64,000 nucleotides of DNA from assembly GCA_963805915.1 (NCBI GenBank), contig CAWDWD010000007.1, forward strand, positions 62,001-126,000. Direction: 5' to 3'. Positions 35,833 to 45,290 of this stretch are shown here, piece after piece. This stretch comes from JAEULH01 sp963805915 (GTDB lineage: Bacteria; Pseudomonadota; Alphaproteobacteria; Rhodospirillales; Defluviicoccaceae). The notes beneath the pieces were generated by a model that searched no databases, was not told where the DNA came from, and saw only the letters and a list, made by a program, of their open reading frames with translations. The position numbers and the translations under genes are program-made. Position 1 is the stretch's first letter; every line of letters begins with the position of its first letter.

Positions 35833-36585
35833 GTGCGGGATCTAAGAGCGGTGCTCGCTCAACACTTCTTGCTTAAGGATCTGTCCCCGGAGGACCTCGA
35901 TCACCTGGGCGAACTGGCGACGACGCGTTGGTACCGCAAGGATCAGCCGGTGTTCATGAAGGGCGATCCGGGGAGCGCGATGATGGCCGTCCTTAGCGGC
36001 CGAATCCGCATCTGCGCCTATTCCGCGGATGGCCGCGAGGTGGTCCTCAATGTCATCAATCCGGGCGAAGTCTTTGGTGAAATTGCCTTGCTTGACGGCG
36101 GCGAGCGTACCGCCGACGCGTTCGCGATGGAGCCGAGCGAGCTGTTGAACCTGAGCCGGCGGGATTTTTTGCCTTATCTCGAACGCAGTCCCGCCGTTTG
36201 CGTCAAACTGTTGTCGATCCTCTGCCAGCGGCTTCGATCCACCAGCGAGCAGCTCGAGGACTTCAACTTTCTGGACCTGCGCTGCCGCCTCGCCAAGCGT
36301 CTGCTCTATCTTGCGTCGCTTCACGGCGAGGCGACACCGGACGGCATACACATCGGCGTTCGCCTGCCGCAGCATCTGCTCGCGAGCATGATCGGAACCT
36401 CCCGCGAGGCGGTTAACAAGCAGCTCCGCGACTGGGAAGAGAACAAGCTGATCGACGTCCGCCGCGGCTCGATTACCATTCTCGATCGCCGCGGCCTGCA
36501 GGCCATCGTCGATGACATCGATTGTGCCCCGGAAGTTGACAACGCCGCGGAGAGGGCGAGAGCGCCGGCCTCCGACCGGTTGTGA
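35833..36585 (+). CDS. Crp/Fnr-family transcriptional regulator 2 (cAMP-receptor-like)
   Basis: A regulator of about 250 residues. The sensor barrel contains GEVFGEIALLDGGERTADA, close to the phosphate-binding cassette of cAMP-binding Crp (GE...R-S/T-A), so a cyclic nucleotide is a plausible ligand. The C-terminal winged helix reads LPQHLLASMIGTSREAVNKQLRDWEENKLIDVRRG. The GTG at 35833 is preceded by GAGGAAAGG and opens the barrel directly; an ATG at 35701 would add 44 residues containing a CGLCKHGTC segment, so that start deserves checking. It is divergent from speB. Confidence 0.88.
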   Translation: MRDLRAVLAQHFLLKDLSPEDLDHLGELATTRWYRKDQPVFMKGDPGSAMMAVLSGRIRICAYSADGREVVLNVINPGEVFGEIALLDGGERTADAFAMEPSELLNLSRRDFLPYLERSPAVCVKLLSILCQRLRSTSEQLEDFNFLDLRCRLAKRLLYLASLHGEATPDGIHIGVRLPQHLLASMIGTSREAVNKQLRDWEENKLIDVRRGSITILDRRGLQAIVDDIDCAPEVDNAAERARAPASDRL

Positions 36586-36727
36586 CCGGCCCACTGCAAA
36601 GGATTTTGGCTCTGGCAAAGGATTGACTCCGGCAAGGACGGCGCGCAGGGCATTGCAAACGGTCGGCCCGCGCGCGCAAAGGGCTGACCCAGGGCCAGCC
36701 CTCCGCTCTTCGCAGTCGCCGCGAAGT

Positions 36728-36976
36728 CTACCGCATGTGCTCGACATCGACGTCGTGGCTGCGCTTGCCATATTGATCGGTCCACCGAGCGCCTGTCGGG
36801 ACAATGTCCTTGTCGGCATGCATCTCGGCCGCCCGTTGGTGCATGTGCGGACCGAACAGAGCGTGTTCGCCCTTGATCAGCCGCATCCAGTTCGCCGCCA
36901 CCACCCCACCGGCGCAGAGCGCCGACGTAATGGCCGCTTGCTGCATCTTCAGGGAGACGTTGATCGGGTCTAACAT
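36728..36976 (-). CDS. Small hypothetical protein
   Basis: An 82-residue frame from the ATG at 36976, preceded by a very strong ribosome-binding site (GGAGGGAGGTGACC). Residues 13-31 (AAITSALCAGGVVAANWMR) are mildly hydrophobic and could form an amphipathic or membrane helix; the C-terminal half is polar and rich in His (HALFGPHMHQRAAEMHADK). I do not recognise a family. The ribosome-binding site is the main reason to accept it. Confidence 0.6.
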   Translation of the reverse strand: MLDPINVSLKMQQAAITSALCAGGVVAANWMRLIKGEHALFGPHMHQRAAEMHADKDIVPTGARWTDQYGKRSHDVDVEHMR

Positions 36977-37091
36977 TTTGGTCACCTCCCTCCATGTCAC
37001 TTTATATTTAACAGCATACAGAGCGTTATTGCGGTGCACAAGAACAATATGGGCATGGCACCCCCGAGGAATCGGTTGCTTCTCATCCAGC

Positions 37092-37490
37092 CTACTGGAC
37101 CGTGGCCGGGTTCTCGTCGGGCTCGCCCGGCGGCGGCGATGCGCCGGCTTGATGGTGAACAAGCCGCCACCATCCGTCCTCGCGAATGAAAATATTGGTC
37201 GCGGCGAGGACAGCCCCGCTGAGGTGTTCGTAGCAAAGGGCGTAGGCGACATCGCCATGCACTCTGGCGGCGGCGTGACTGACGACGACGCCGGGGGACT
37301 GTGGATTGGAGAGGATCGCGCGCCAGCTCGCCATCACCTCGGCGCGGCCGCGCAACGTGTTCCAGCCGGGGTGGATGCAACTCACGAACGCGTCGCGCGA
37401 CCAGATCCTATCCATCGTCTCCAGGTCGCGCCCGGTAAAAGCGGCGTAGAAAGTCTCGTTGGCGAACAGCACTTCTATTTCGCTGGACAT
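37092..37490 (-). CDS. SnoaL/NTF2-like domain protein
   Basis: A 132-residue single-domain protein of the NTF2-like superfamily: N-terminal helix ANETFYAAFTGRDLETMDRIWSRD, then FVSCIHPGWNTLRGRAEVMASWRAIL and the beta-sheet ending WWRLVHHQAG. Family members include ketosteroid-isomerase-like enzymes and binding proteins; this subgroup has no assigned reaction. The C-terminal PPPGEPDENPATVQ is a disordered tail. Confidence 0.82.
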   Translation of the reverse strand: MSSEIEVLFANETFYAAFTGRDLETMDRIWSRDAFVSCIHPGWNTLRGRAEVMASWRAILSNPQSPGVVVSHAAARVHGDVAYALCYEHLSGAVLAATNIFIREDGWWRLVHHQAGASPPPGEPDENPATVQ

Positions 37491-37655
37491 GGGGCCGCTC
37501 CCTCTTCCTGCCGCGCGGGTTCATGGCCCGGCTGCCCCCCGGCTGTCGCTCCACTGTAGCCTAGCGCCGTCGCGCGCGGTACGAGTGAAGGCGCCCGCCA
37601 GCGAATCAACGGGATCACGGAAAGCGGGTCAGGGTAGGACGGAGCGGCCGAAAAC

Positions 37656-38779
37656 ATGGGATTTGACTACTATCGCCTGGTCGGTCCGGTGTTGCGCGCG
37701 CTCGAACCGGAGACCGCCCACCGTGTCACCATCGCGGCGTTGCGCGCCAATCTCGTGCCCAGACGGGCCGATGAACCGCCCGCCGCGACCGATTCTTTGC
37801 TTGCGACCACTCTGTGGGGGCTGCGGTTCGCCAATCCGCTCGGCCTTGCCGCCGGCTTCGACAAGAATGCCGAGGCCGTCGATGCCATGCTCGGCTTTGG
37901 CTTCGGCTTCGTCGAGGTCGGCACCGTGACCCCCCGGCCGCAGTCCGGCAATCCCCGGCCCAGGTTGTTTCGCCTTCCCGCCGATGGCGCGGTGATCAAC
38001 CGGATGGGTTTCAACAACCTCGGGCTTGAGGCCATGCGCCGGCGGCTCGAAGCGCGCCGCGCTGCTGGCGGCGCGCGGCCTGGTCGGAGCGAACGTCGGG
38101 CCCAACAAGGACGCGAGCGACCCGGTCGCCGACTGCGCCCATGGCGTCGAGGTGCTGGCGCCGCTCGTCGATTATCTGGTCGTCAACGTCTCCTCGCCGA
38201 ACACGCCCGGTTTGCGCGGTCTGCAGGCGCGCGCGGCGTTGTTGCCGCTGCTCGAAGCGGTGCTGGCGGCCCGCGCCGGGACGTCGGTCCGCCCGCCGTT
38301 GCTGGTCAAGGTCGCGCCCGACCTTACGCCCAAGGAACTCGATGGCATCGTCGAGGCGGCGCTCGCGACCGGCATTGACGGCCTGATCGCGACCAACACC
38401 ACCATCGGCCGGCCGGCCGGTTTGCGCGATCGCCACCGCGGCGAGGCCGGCGGACTGAGCGGCCGGCCGCTGTTCGCGCCGTCCACGGCTGTTCTCGGTG
38501 AGCTGTACCGGCTGAGCCAAGGCCGCATTCCGATTATCGGGGTCGGCGGCATTTCCAGCGGCGCCGAGGCCTACGCCAAGATCCGCGCCGGCGCTTCGCT
38601 GGTCCAGCTCTATTCCGCGCTGGTCTATCACGGTCCGCGTTTGGTCGGCCGGATCCTGGCGGAGCTCGCCGCGCTGCTCCGCGCCGACGGCCTTGCCCGA
38701 ACTCGACCAGGCCGTCGGCGCCGACGCGCCGACCGATCGCCGCGACGAGTCCGGCAACACGGCGCAGCTTCGCGGTTGA
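37656..38779 (+). CDS. pyrD: Dihydroorotate dehydrogenase (quinone), class 2, with two frameshifts
   Basis: Membrane-associated FMN enzyme of pyrimidine synthesis, passing electrons to quinone. The class 2 start (YYRLVGPVLRALEPETAHR) and GLAAGFDKNAEAVDAML, VGTVTPRPQSGNPRPRLFRLP, NRMGFNN lie in frame 3. NVGPNKD, VNVSSPNTPGLRGLQ, KVAPDL, ATNTT, GGISSGAEAYAKIRAGASLVQLYS follow in frame 1, so one extra base lies in 38040-38072. A second extra base in the CCC at 38696-38698 shifts the tail; correcting it gives ELDQAVGADAPTDRRDES and a stop at 38777. The corrected length is about 373 residues, normal for class 2. pyrD is usually essential, so sequence errors are likely. Confidence 0.9.
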
Positions 38780-38902
38780 CTTAGGATCATCGCGTGGCAT
38801 ACTCCCGCGCTCGTTGCCGGTAAAATCGGCGTCCCCACGAGCTTGCCCTCGCGCGGCGATACTTAACCCTTGCCAAGACATGAGCACCGTCAGGATCAAC
38901 GG

Positions 38903-39361
38903 ATGAGAACCTATTCGGCCAAAGCGGCGGATATCGATAGAAACTGGTTTGTCGTCGACGCCGAGGGAGTTGTCCTGGGTCGCCTCGCAGTGATCATCGC
39001 CGACCGCCTACGCGGCAAGCACAAGCCCATCTACACCCCGCACGTTGACACCGGCGATCACGTCGTTGTCGTCAACGCCGAAAAGGTTCACCTGACCGGG
39101 CGCAAGCGCGAGGACAAGGTGTTCTATTGGCACACCGGGCACCCCGGCGGCATCAAGGGCCGGACCGCCGGCGCCACCCTTGACGGCAAGTTTCCGCAAA
39201 GGGTGATTGAAAAGGCGGTCGAGCGGATGGTCCCGCGCAACGTCCTCGGCCGGCAGATGATGCGTAAGCTGCGAGTCTACGCCGGAGCCGACCACCCCCA
39301 CGAAGCGCAGCAACCCGTCGTCCTCGACGTTGCCAGCATGAACCCGAAGAACAAGAGATAG
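38903..39361 (+). CDS. rplM: 50S ribosomal protein L13
   Basis: 152 residues, standard length. Recognised from MRTYSAKAADIDRNWFVVDAEG, VVLGRLA, LRGKHKPIYTPHVDTGDHVVVVNAEKV and HPGGIKGRTAG. Start at 38903; the frame extends a little upstream without conservation. It precedes rpsI by seven bases, the universal L13-S9 operon. Confidence 0.98.
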   Translation: MRTYSAKAADIDRNWFVVDAEGVVLGRLAVIIADRLRGKHKPIYTPHVDTGDHVVVVNAEKVHLTGRKREDKVFYWHTGHPGGIKGRTAGATLDGKFPQRVIEKAVERMVPRNVLGRQMMRKLRVYAGADHPHEAQQPVVLDVASMNPKNKR

Positions 39362-39368
39362 CCCGACA

Positions 39369-39878
39369 ATGGCCGATCAAGCCGCGACCCTCGATGAACT
39401 GAAGCGTCTCGCCGAAGGCGGGATTGGCGCCGGCGACGGCGTTGGCGCTGGCGAGATGGCCTTGCCGATGCGCGAGCCGCAGATCGACGCCTTCGGCCGG
39501 TCCTACGCCACCGGTAAGCGCAAGGACGCCATTGCTCGGGTGTGGGTCAAGGCCGGGCGCGGACAGATCACCGTTAACGGCAAGGACGCCGCGGTTTATT
39601 TCGCCAGGCCGACGTTGCGCATGATGATCAATCAACCGTTTTCGGCGACCCAGCGGGCCGGCCAGTTCGACGTCATCTGCACGGTCGTCGGCGGTGGGCT
39701 GTCGGGGCAGGCCGGCGCGGTTCGTCACGGCATCAGCCGGGCTCTCGGTTTGTTCGAGCCGGGCATCCGCCCGATCCTGCGCACCGGCGGTTTCCTCACC
39801 CGCGACCCGCGTGTGGTCGAACGCAAGAAGTACGGGCGCGCCAAGGCCCGCCGCAGCTTCCAGTTCTCCAAGCGCTAG
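39369..39878 (+). CDS. rpsI: 30S ribosomal protein S9
   Basis: 169 residues. The S9 core begins at YATGKRKDAIARVWVKAGRGQITVNGKD and ends in the basic tail RDPRVVERKKYGRAKARRSFQFSKR, which reaches the ribosomal P site. The 40-residue N-terminal extension (ATLDELKRLAEGGIGAGDG) is typical of alphaproteobacteria. Forms an operon with rplM. Confidence 0.98.
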   Translation: MADQAATLDELKRLAEGGIGAGDGVGAGEMALPMREPQIDAFGRSYATGKRKDAIARVWVKAGRGQITVNGKDAAVYFARPTLRMMINQPFSATQRAGQFDVICTVVGGGLSGQAGAVRHGISRALGLFEPGIRPILRTGGFLTRDPRVVERKKYGRAKARRSFQFSKR

Positions 39879-39966
39879 CCGCGCATCCCCGGTCGCGGGC
39901 GGCAAGGCGCCGCAGCGCTGCCGGCGACGTCGCCGGCTCCCATTTCGCTACCGACGAGGTCCCGCC

Positions 39967-41032
39967 ATGGGTCCTGACGACAGCAAGCTTCGTGTCGCCA
40001 TTGTTGGCGCCAGCGGCTACACCGGCGCCGAACTGGTGCGGATCCTCGCCCGTCACCGCGCCGCCACGATCGTGGCGCTGACCGCCGACCGCAAGGCGGG
40101 GCAGTCCTTGGCCGCAGTTTTTCCACACCTTGCCGCGATCGCCGGCGAACTGGCGCTGCCGGCGTTGATCCCGGCCGACGCGATCGACTGGAGCGGCGTC
40201 GACGTTGCCTTCTTCGGCCTGCCCCATGGTGCGGCCCATGCGGTCGCGGCCGCCGCCCCAGCGCACGTCAAGCTCATCGACCTCTCGCCCGATTTCCGCT
40301 TCAGCCGATCCGGCCACCTATAGCCAATGGTACGGCCTGCCGCACGGCGCGCCGGCGCTTCAGCGCGAGGCCGTCTACGGCTTGAGCGAGATCGCGCGCG
40401 AGCGGATCGCAGCTGCCCGGCTGGTCGCCTGTCCCGGCTGCTACCCGACGGCGTCGCTGTTGCCGCTGATCCCGCTGGTCGAGGGTGGCCTCATCGACGC
40501 AGGCGAGATCATCATCGACGCCAAGTCCGGCGTTAGCGGCGCCGGGCGAGCGCTTAAGGAAGGCTCGCTCTACGCCGAGGTCGCCGAAGGCATCCACGCC
40601 TATGGCGTCGCCAGCCATCGCCACGTCCCCGAGATCGAGCAGGGGATTGCTGTCGCCGGCGGTCGGCCGGTGCGCATCAACTTCACGCCCCATCTCATGG
40701 CGATGAACAGGGGCATTCTCTCAACCATCTACGTCCGCCTCGCGGCCGGGGCCGGCGCCGACGACCTGCGCGCGAAACTGGCCGAACGTTACGCGGGCGA
40801 GCCGTTCGTGCATGTTCTGGGCGAAGGCGCGGTTCCGGCGACGCGCCACGTCCGTGGCTCAAATCAATGCCTGATCGGCGTTTTCGCCGACCGCCTGCCG
40901 GGCCGCGCCATCGTTCTCTCGGTCATCGACAATCTGGTCAAGGGCGCCTCGGGGCAGGCGGTTCAGAACATGAACCTGATGTGCGGCCTGCCCGAAACCA
41001 CCGGTTTGGAACAGCAACCGCTGTTCCCCTGA
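39967..41032 (+). CDS. argC: N-acetyl-gamma-glutamyl-phosphate reductase, frameshifted
   Basis: Third step of arginine synthesis, NADPH-dependent reduction of N-acetylglutamyl phosphate. The NADP-binding loop VAIVGASGYTGAELVRIL and LIDLSPDFRF are in frame 1; YSQWYGLPHGAPALQ, the catalytic Cys motif VACPGCYPTA, SGVSGAGR, HRHVPEIEQ and DNLVKGASGQAVQNMN are in frame 2. Dropping the A at 40303 joins the two and gives about 354 residues, the normal length of the long-type ArgC. It follows rpsI on the same strand, as in many alphaproteobacteria. Confidence 0.92.
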
Positions 41033-41044
41033 AGGCTAGACACG

Positions 41045-42189
41045 ATGATCGCAGGACCGTTCCGCCGACTTCGGTCCGTTCGACGGGCGCGTTTGGCTCA
41101 ACTGCGCTCATCAGGCGCCGCTGCCAAGGGCGGCGGCGGCGGCGGCGCGTGAAGCGGTCAAGTGGAAGGCGCGGCCGTGGGAGCTGACCACCGAGCGGTT
41201 CAGCGGCGTACCCCAAAGGTTGCGCAGAACTTCTCGGCCGGCTAATCGGCGCCGATGCTCGCGACATCATTCTCGCCAACAGTGCCTCGTACGGCCTGCA
41301 CCTGCTCGCCAACGGCATTCAATGGCGGGCGGGCGACGAGATTCTCTGCATGCGCGGCGACTTCCCGTCCGACATTCTGCCGTGGCTGGGTTTGGAAAAG
41401 CGCGGTGTGCGCGTGCGCCTGCTCGAACCCCGCGGCCGGGTGCTTGAGGCCGACGAGGTGGCTACGGCGATCACGCCGGCGACGCGGCTCTTGTGCACGA
41501 CCTGGGTGCACTCTTTCTCTGGCCACGCCGTCGATCTCGATGCGATCGGCGGCGTCTGCAGGGACGCGGGCGTCGTGTTCGCAGCCAACGCCTCGCAAGC
41601 GCTCGGCGCCATGCCGCTCGACGTGGCCCGCGCGCCCGTCGACGCGCTGGTCTGCGCCGGCTGGAAATGGCTGTGCGGTCCCTACGCCACCGGGTTCTGC
41701 TGGATCCGCCCTCATTTGCGCGAGGCGCTCGATTACAACCAGACCTACTGGCTGTCGATGCTGACCTCGGACGACCTCGGCCAGGACGACCTGGATCTGA
41801 CGTTGGCGCCCGATGTCGGCGCGCGACGCTACGATGTCTTCGCCACCGCCAATTTCTTCAATTTCCATCCGTTCGCCACGGCGCTCGATTACCTCCTCGA
41901 CATCGGCATCGACGCCGTGCGCGATCACGATCAAAGCCTGGTCGATCGCTTCATCGCGGGGCTTGATCGCGACCGCTTCGACCTGCTCAGTACCGTGTCC
42001 GGGCCGAGGCGCTCGACCCTGATCCTGGTTTCGGCCAAGGACCGGGCGCGCAACCAGGCGATCCATCGCGCGCTCGCCGAGGCCCGCGTCCATGTCGCCT
42101 ACCGCGCCGGGAGCCTCAGGATCGCGCCGCACATCCACAACACGCCCGCCGACATCGACCGTGCGCTCGCGGCCCTCGCCACGGCCTGA
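41045..42189 (+). CDS. Class V aminotransferase-fold PLP enzyme, frameshifted
   Basis: Fold-type I PLP enzyme of the IscS/kynureninase superfamily, about 380 residues when repaired. DFGPFDGRVWLNCAHQAPLPRAAA and RPWELTTERF are in one frame from 41067, and ANSASYGLHLLANGIQW, TTWVHSFSGHAVDLDAIG and the PLP-lysine motif ALVCAGWKWLCGPYATGF in another. An extra T near 41231 explains the second shift and another extra base near 41062-41066 the first. It lacks the cysteine-loop of cysteine desulphurases, so an aminotransferase or a lyase is more likely; the substrate is unknown. It starts 12 bases after argC. Confidence 0.82.
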
Positions 42190-42202
42190 CCGAGCCTCCC
42201 GG

Positions 42203-42671
42203 CTAGTGGATCTGGAACAGTCCTTCGACCTCGACCGGGGCGTTCAGCGGCAGCGAGGCGACGCCGACCGCGGCGCGGGCATGGCGGCCGGCGTCGCCAA
42301 AGATTTCGGCGATGACGTCCGACGCGCCGTTGATCACTTTGGCGTGGTCGGTGAAGCCGGGCGCGGTGCTGACGAAACCGCCGAGGCGAATGACGCCCGC
42401 CACCCGGTCGAGGTCGCCGTTACAGGCGTCGCGGACTTGGGCTACCAGCGAGAGCGCGCACAGCCGCGCGGCGGCAATGCCTTGGTCGAGACCGACCTCG
42501 ACACCGACGCGTCCGGGGTAGGCGATCTTGCCGTCCAGCCAAGGCAACTGCCCGGAGACGGTGACGAGGCCGCCGACGATCCGGTAGGAGACGTAGGAAC
42601 CGACCGCCGCCGCCAACGTCGGGGAGGGCGATCCCGAGATCCGAAATCCGCTGCTCGATGTTGCCGGCCAT
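42203..42671 (-). CDS. RidA/YjgF-family protein, frameshifted near the N-terminus
   Basis: Small enzyme family that deaminates reactive enamine/imine intermediates released by PLP enzymes. The N-terminus MAGNIEQRISDLGIALP is in one frame and VGSYVSYRIVGGLVTVSGQLPW onward in another. An extra base in the GGGG run at about 42621-42624 explains this and would give LPTLAAAVGSYV. About 155 residues, the size of the longer RidA subgroup. The standard catalytic Arg region (CNGDLDRVAGVIRLGGFV) is present. It converges on a PLP enzyme gene, a functionally sensible neighbour. Confidence 0.85.
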
Positions 42672-42838
42672 GCGCCGCCACCCCAAGTCCAGAGGGAGCG
42701 CCAATCCTAGCGGCGCCGCGGGAGGAATGCCACACGCTCTCGCTTCGGGGCGAAATGCGATGCGCCTGACTTGCTTCAGGATAACCGGCTTCGGTCGGCG
42801 ATCATCGACAACGAGGGGGATAACCGCGGGACATTCGC

Positions 42839-42860
42839 GCGCGAGCCTGCAGGCTCGCGC
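42839..42860. repeat. Perfect 22-bp palindrome upstream of cydA
   Basis: The half-site GCGCGAGCCTG is followed directly by its exact complement, centred 42 bases before the cydA start codon. It could be an operator or a stable hairpin in the leader. It does not resemble an Fnr box. Confidence 0.7.
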
Positions 42861-42891
42861 CGGCTGCGCCCGGTGTGCCAAGTGAGGGGCA

Positions 42892-44289
42892 GTGTCGTGG
42901 AGTCTCGACCCGGTATTCCTGTCGCGCGTTCAGTTCGGCTTCGTCATTGCCTTCCACATCATATTCCCGACGTTTACCATTGGTTTGGCATCGTTTATCG
43001 CCGTTCTCGAAGGCCTGTGGCTGAAAACGAACAAAGAGGTGTATCGCGCGCTCTCCGCGCTATGGACCAAGATTTTCGCGGTCTCGTTCGGCATGGGCGT
43101 GGTCTCCGGCGTGGTCATGTCCTACCAGTTTGGCACCAACTGGAGCCGATTTGCCGACGGCACCGCGAATATCCTTGGGCCGATGTTCAGCTACGAGGTG
43201 ATCACCGCGTTCTTCCTTGAAGCGACGTTCCTCGGTATCCTGCTGTTCGGTCGCAACCGGGTCTCCAAGCCGGTGCATTTCTTCTCGGCCGTCATGGTCG
43301 CTTTGGGCACCTTGACCTCGGCGTTCTGGATTCTCGCGGCCAACAGCTGGATGCATACGCCCGCCGGCTACACCATCGAGGACGGCAAGTTCATGGTCGC
43401 CGACTGGGCGGCGGCGATCTTCAATCCCTCGTTTCCGTACCGCTTGAGCCACATGGTTACGGCGGCCTACCTGACCACCGCCTTCGTCGTCATTTCGGTG
43501 GGCGCGCTCTATCTCCTGCAAGGTCGGTTCACCCGCGAAGCGAAGACCATGTTCTCGATGACGTTGTGGCTCGTCACCATCCTCGCACCACTGCAGATCG
43601 TTCTCGGCGATCTTCACGGCCTGAACACGCTCGAGCACCAGCCGGCGAAGATCGCGGCCATGGAGGGCCACTGGGACACTGAGCGTGGCGCGCCGCTGAT
43701 CCTGTTCGGGTTGCCGGACATGGAGGCAGAGACCACCCGATACCAGATCGCCATTCCCAAACTCGGCAGCCTGATTCTGACTCACGATCTCAATGGCGAA
43801 GTTCCCGGGCTGAAGGAGTGGGCGCCGGATGACCGTCCGTTCTCGCCGCTGGTGTTCTGGTCGTTCCGGCTGATGGTCGGCATCGGCCTGATCATGCTGG
43901 CGATGGCCGCGACCAGCGTCGTTCTACGCTGGCGCGGCAGGCTCTACGATCATCCCTGGTTTTTGCGCGCGGCATTGGCCTGCGGGCCGATCGGCTTTGG
44001 CGCGGTGATCGTCGGATGGATAACCACCGAGGTTGGCCGTCAGCCGTGGATCGTCTACGACCTGATGCGCACCGCCGACGCCGTAAGCCCGGCCCTCACC
44101 GCCGGCAACGTCATCACCTCGATAGTTGCCTTCTTCTTGGCCTACGCAATCATTTTCTCCGCCGGCAGCATCTACATCTTCCGGCTGGTTTGGAAGGGTC
44201 CGCCCCCGGCGAGCGGCGAGACTCTGCGCCGCCCGGAAAAGGGGCCGCGACGGCCGATGTCGGCGGCCGAGGAGGGATCGGCGTCATGA
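42892..44289 (+). CDS. cydA: Cytochrome bd-type quinol oxidase subunit I (CIO type)
   Basis: A 465-residue, nine-helix inner-membrane subunit that oxidises quinol and binds haems b558, b595 and d. The haem-ligand His is in FGFVIAFHIIFPTFTIG, and GLNTLEHQPAKIAAMEGHWDTERGAPL and WITTEVGRQPWIVYDLMRT are family signatures. The periplasmic Q-loop is short, as in cyanide-insensitive oxidases (CioA) rather than E. coli-type CydA. The start is GTG with GAGGGG upstream. The stop overlaps the cydB start by four bases (ATGA). Confidence 0.95.
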   Translation: MSWSLDPVFLSRVQFGFVIAFHIIFPTFTIGLASFIAVLEGLWLKTNKEVYRALSALWTKIFAVSFGMGVVSGVVMSYQFGTNWSRFADGTANILGPMFSYEVITAFFLEATFLGILLFGRNRVSKPVHFFSAVMVALGTLTSAFWILAANSWMHTPAGYTIEDGKFMVADWAAAIFNPSFPYRLSHMVTAAYLTTAFVVISVGALYLLQGRFTREAKTMFSMTLWLVTILAPLQIVLGDLHGLNTLEHQPAKIAAMEGHWDTERGAPLILFGLPDMEAETTRYQIAIPKLGSLILTHDLNGEVPGLKEWAPDDRPFSPLVFWSFRLMVGIGLIMLAMAATSVVLRWRGRLYDHPWFLRAALACGPIGFGAVIVGWITTEVGRQPWIVYDLMRTADAVSPALTAGNVITSIVAFFLAYAIIFSAGSIYIFRLVWKGPPPASGETLRRPEKGPRRPMSAAEEGSAS

Positions 44290-45290
44290 GCATCGATCTG
44301 CCGCTGATCTGGGCCGGGATCATCGCCTTCGGCCTGCTGATGTATGTCCTGCTCGACGGCTTCGACCTGGGGATCGGGATCTTGTTCCCGTTCGCCCGCG
44401 ATGGCGCGGATCGGGACCTGATGATGAATTCCGTGGCCCCGCTGTGGGACGGCAACGAGACCTGGCTGGTTCTTGGCGGCACCTCGCTGCTGGCGGCCTT
44501 TCCATTGGCGTACTCGACGATCCTGCCGGCGCTTTACATGCCGGTGCTGTTGATGCTGATCGCGCTGATCTTTCGCGGCGTCGCCTTCGAGTTCCGCTTT
44601 CGCGCCAATACCAAGCGCTGGCTGTGGGACTGGTCGTTCACGTTCGGCTCCGCCTTGGCGACGTTCGCCCAGGGCGTGATCCTCGGCGGCTTCATTCACG
44701 GCTTCGACGTCGAGGGACGGAATTTCGTCGGCGGCGCATTCGACTGGTTCAGCGCGTTCACGATCATGACCGGACTCGGCATGCTCGCCGGCTATGCCCT
44801 GCTGGGCTGTACCTGGCTGATCATCAAGACCGAGGGCGGGCTGCAGGATTGGGCGTACAGGATAACCCAGCCGATCCTCGCGGTGGTGCTGGTCTTCATC
44901 GCCGCCGTCAGCATCTGGACGCCGCTGATGCACGCGGAAATCGCCGAGCGTTGGTTCTCGTGGCCGAACATCGCCTATCTCTCCCCGGTGCCGCTGGCGA
45001 CCGGACTGCTTGCCGTGGTCTTGCTGTGGGCGGTTCGCGAACGCCGCGAGGCGGTGCCGTTCCTCGCCGCGATCGGTCTGTTCGTGTTGTCCTACGCGGG
45101 CCTCGCGATCAGCCTGTGGCCGCACATCGTCCCGCCGGACATTACCATCTGGCAGGCCTCGTCATCGCCGGCGACACAGCGCTTCCTGCTCTATGGCGTC
45201 GCCGTGGTCGTGCCCTTGATCCTGCTCTACACCGCGTATTCCTACTACGTCTTCCGCGGCAAGGTCCGCGCCGACGCCGGCTACCATTAG
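44286..45290 (+). CDS. cydB: Cytochrome bd-type quinol oxidase subunit II
   Basis: 334 residues, eight membrane helices. Recognised from LPLIWAGIIAFGLLMYVLLDGFDLGIGILFPF, PLWDGNETWLVLGG and the aromatic-rich end LLYTAYSYYVFRGKV. CydB stabilises the haem-bearing subunit I. Four-base overlap with cydA. No cydX-like small gene follows; the convergent aroE-like gene overlaps the cydB end by four bases. Confidence 0.95.
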   Translation: MSIDLPLIWAGIIAFGLLMYVLLDGFDLGIGILFPFARDGADRDLMMNSVAPLWDGNETWLVLGGTSLLAAFPLAYSTILPALYMPVLLMLIALIFRGVAFEFRFRANTKRWLWDWSFTFGSALATFAQGVILGGFIHGFDVEGRNFVGGAFDWFSAFTIMTGLGMLAGYALLGCTWLIIKTEGGLQDWAYRITQPILAVVLVFIAAVSIWTPLMHAEIAERWFSWPNIAYLSPVPLATGLLAVVLLWAVRERREAVPFLAAIGLFVLSYAGLAISLWPHIVPPDITIWQASSSPATQRFLLYGVAVVVPLILLYTAYSYYVFRGKVRADAGYH

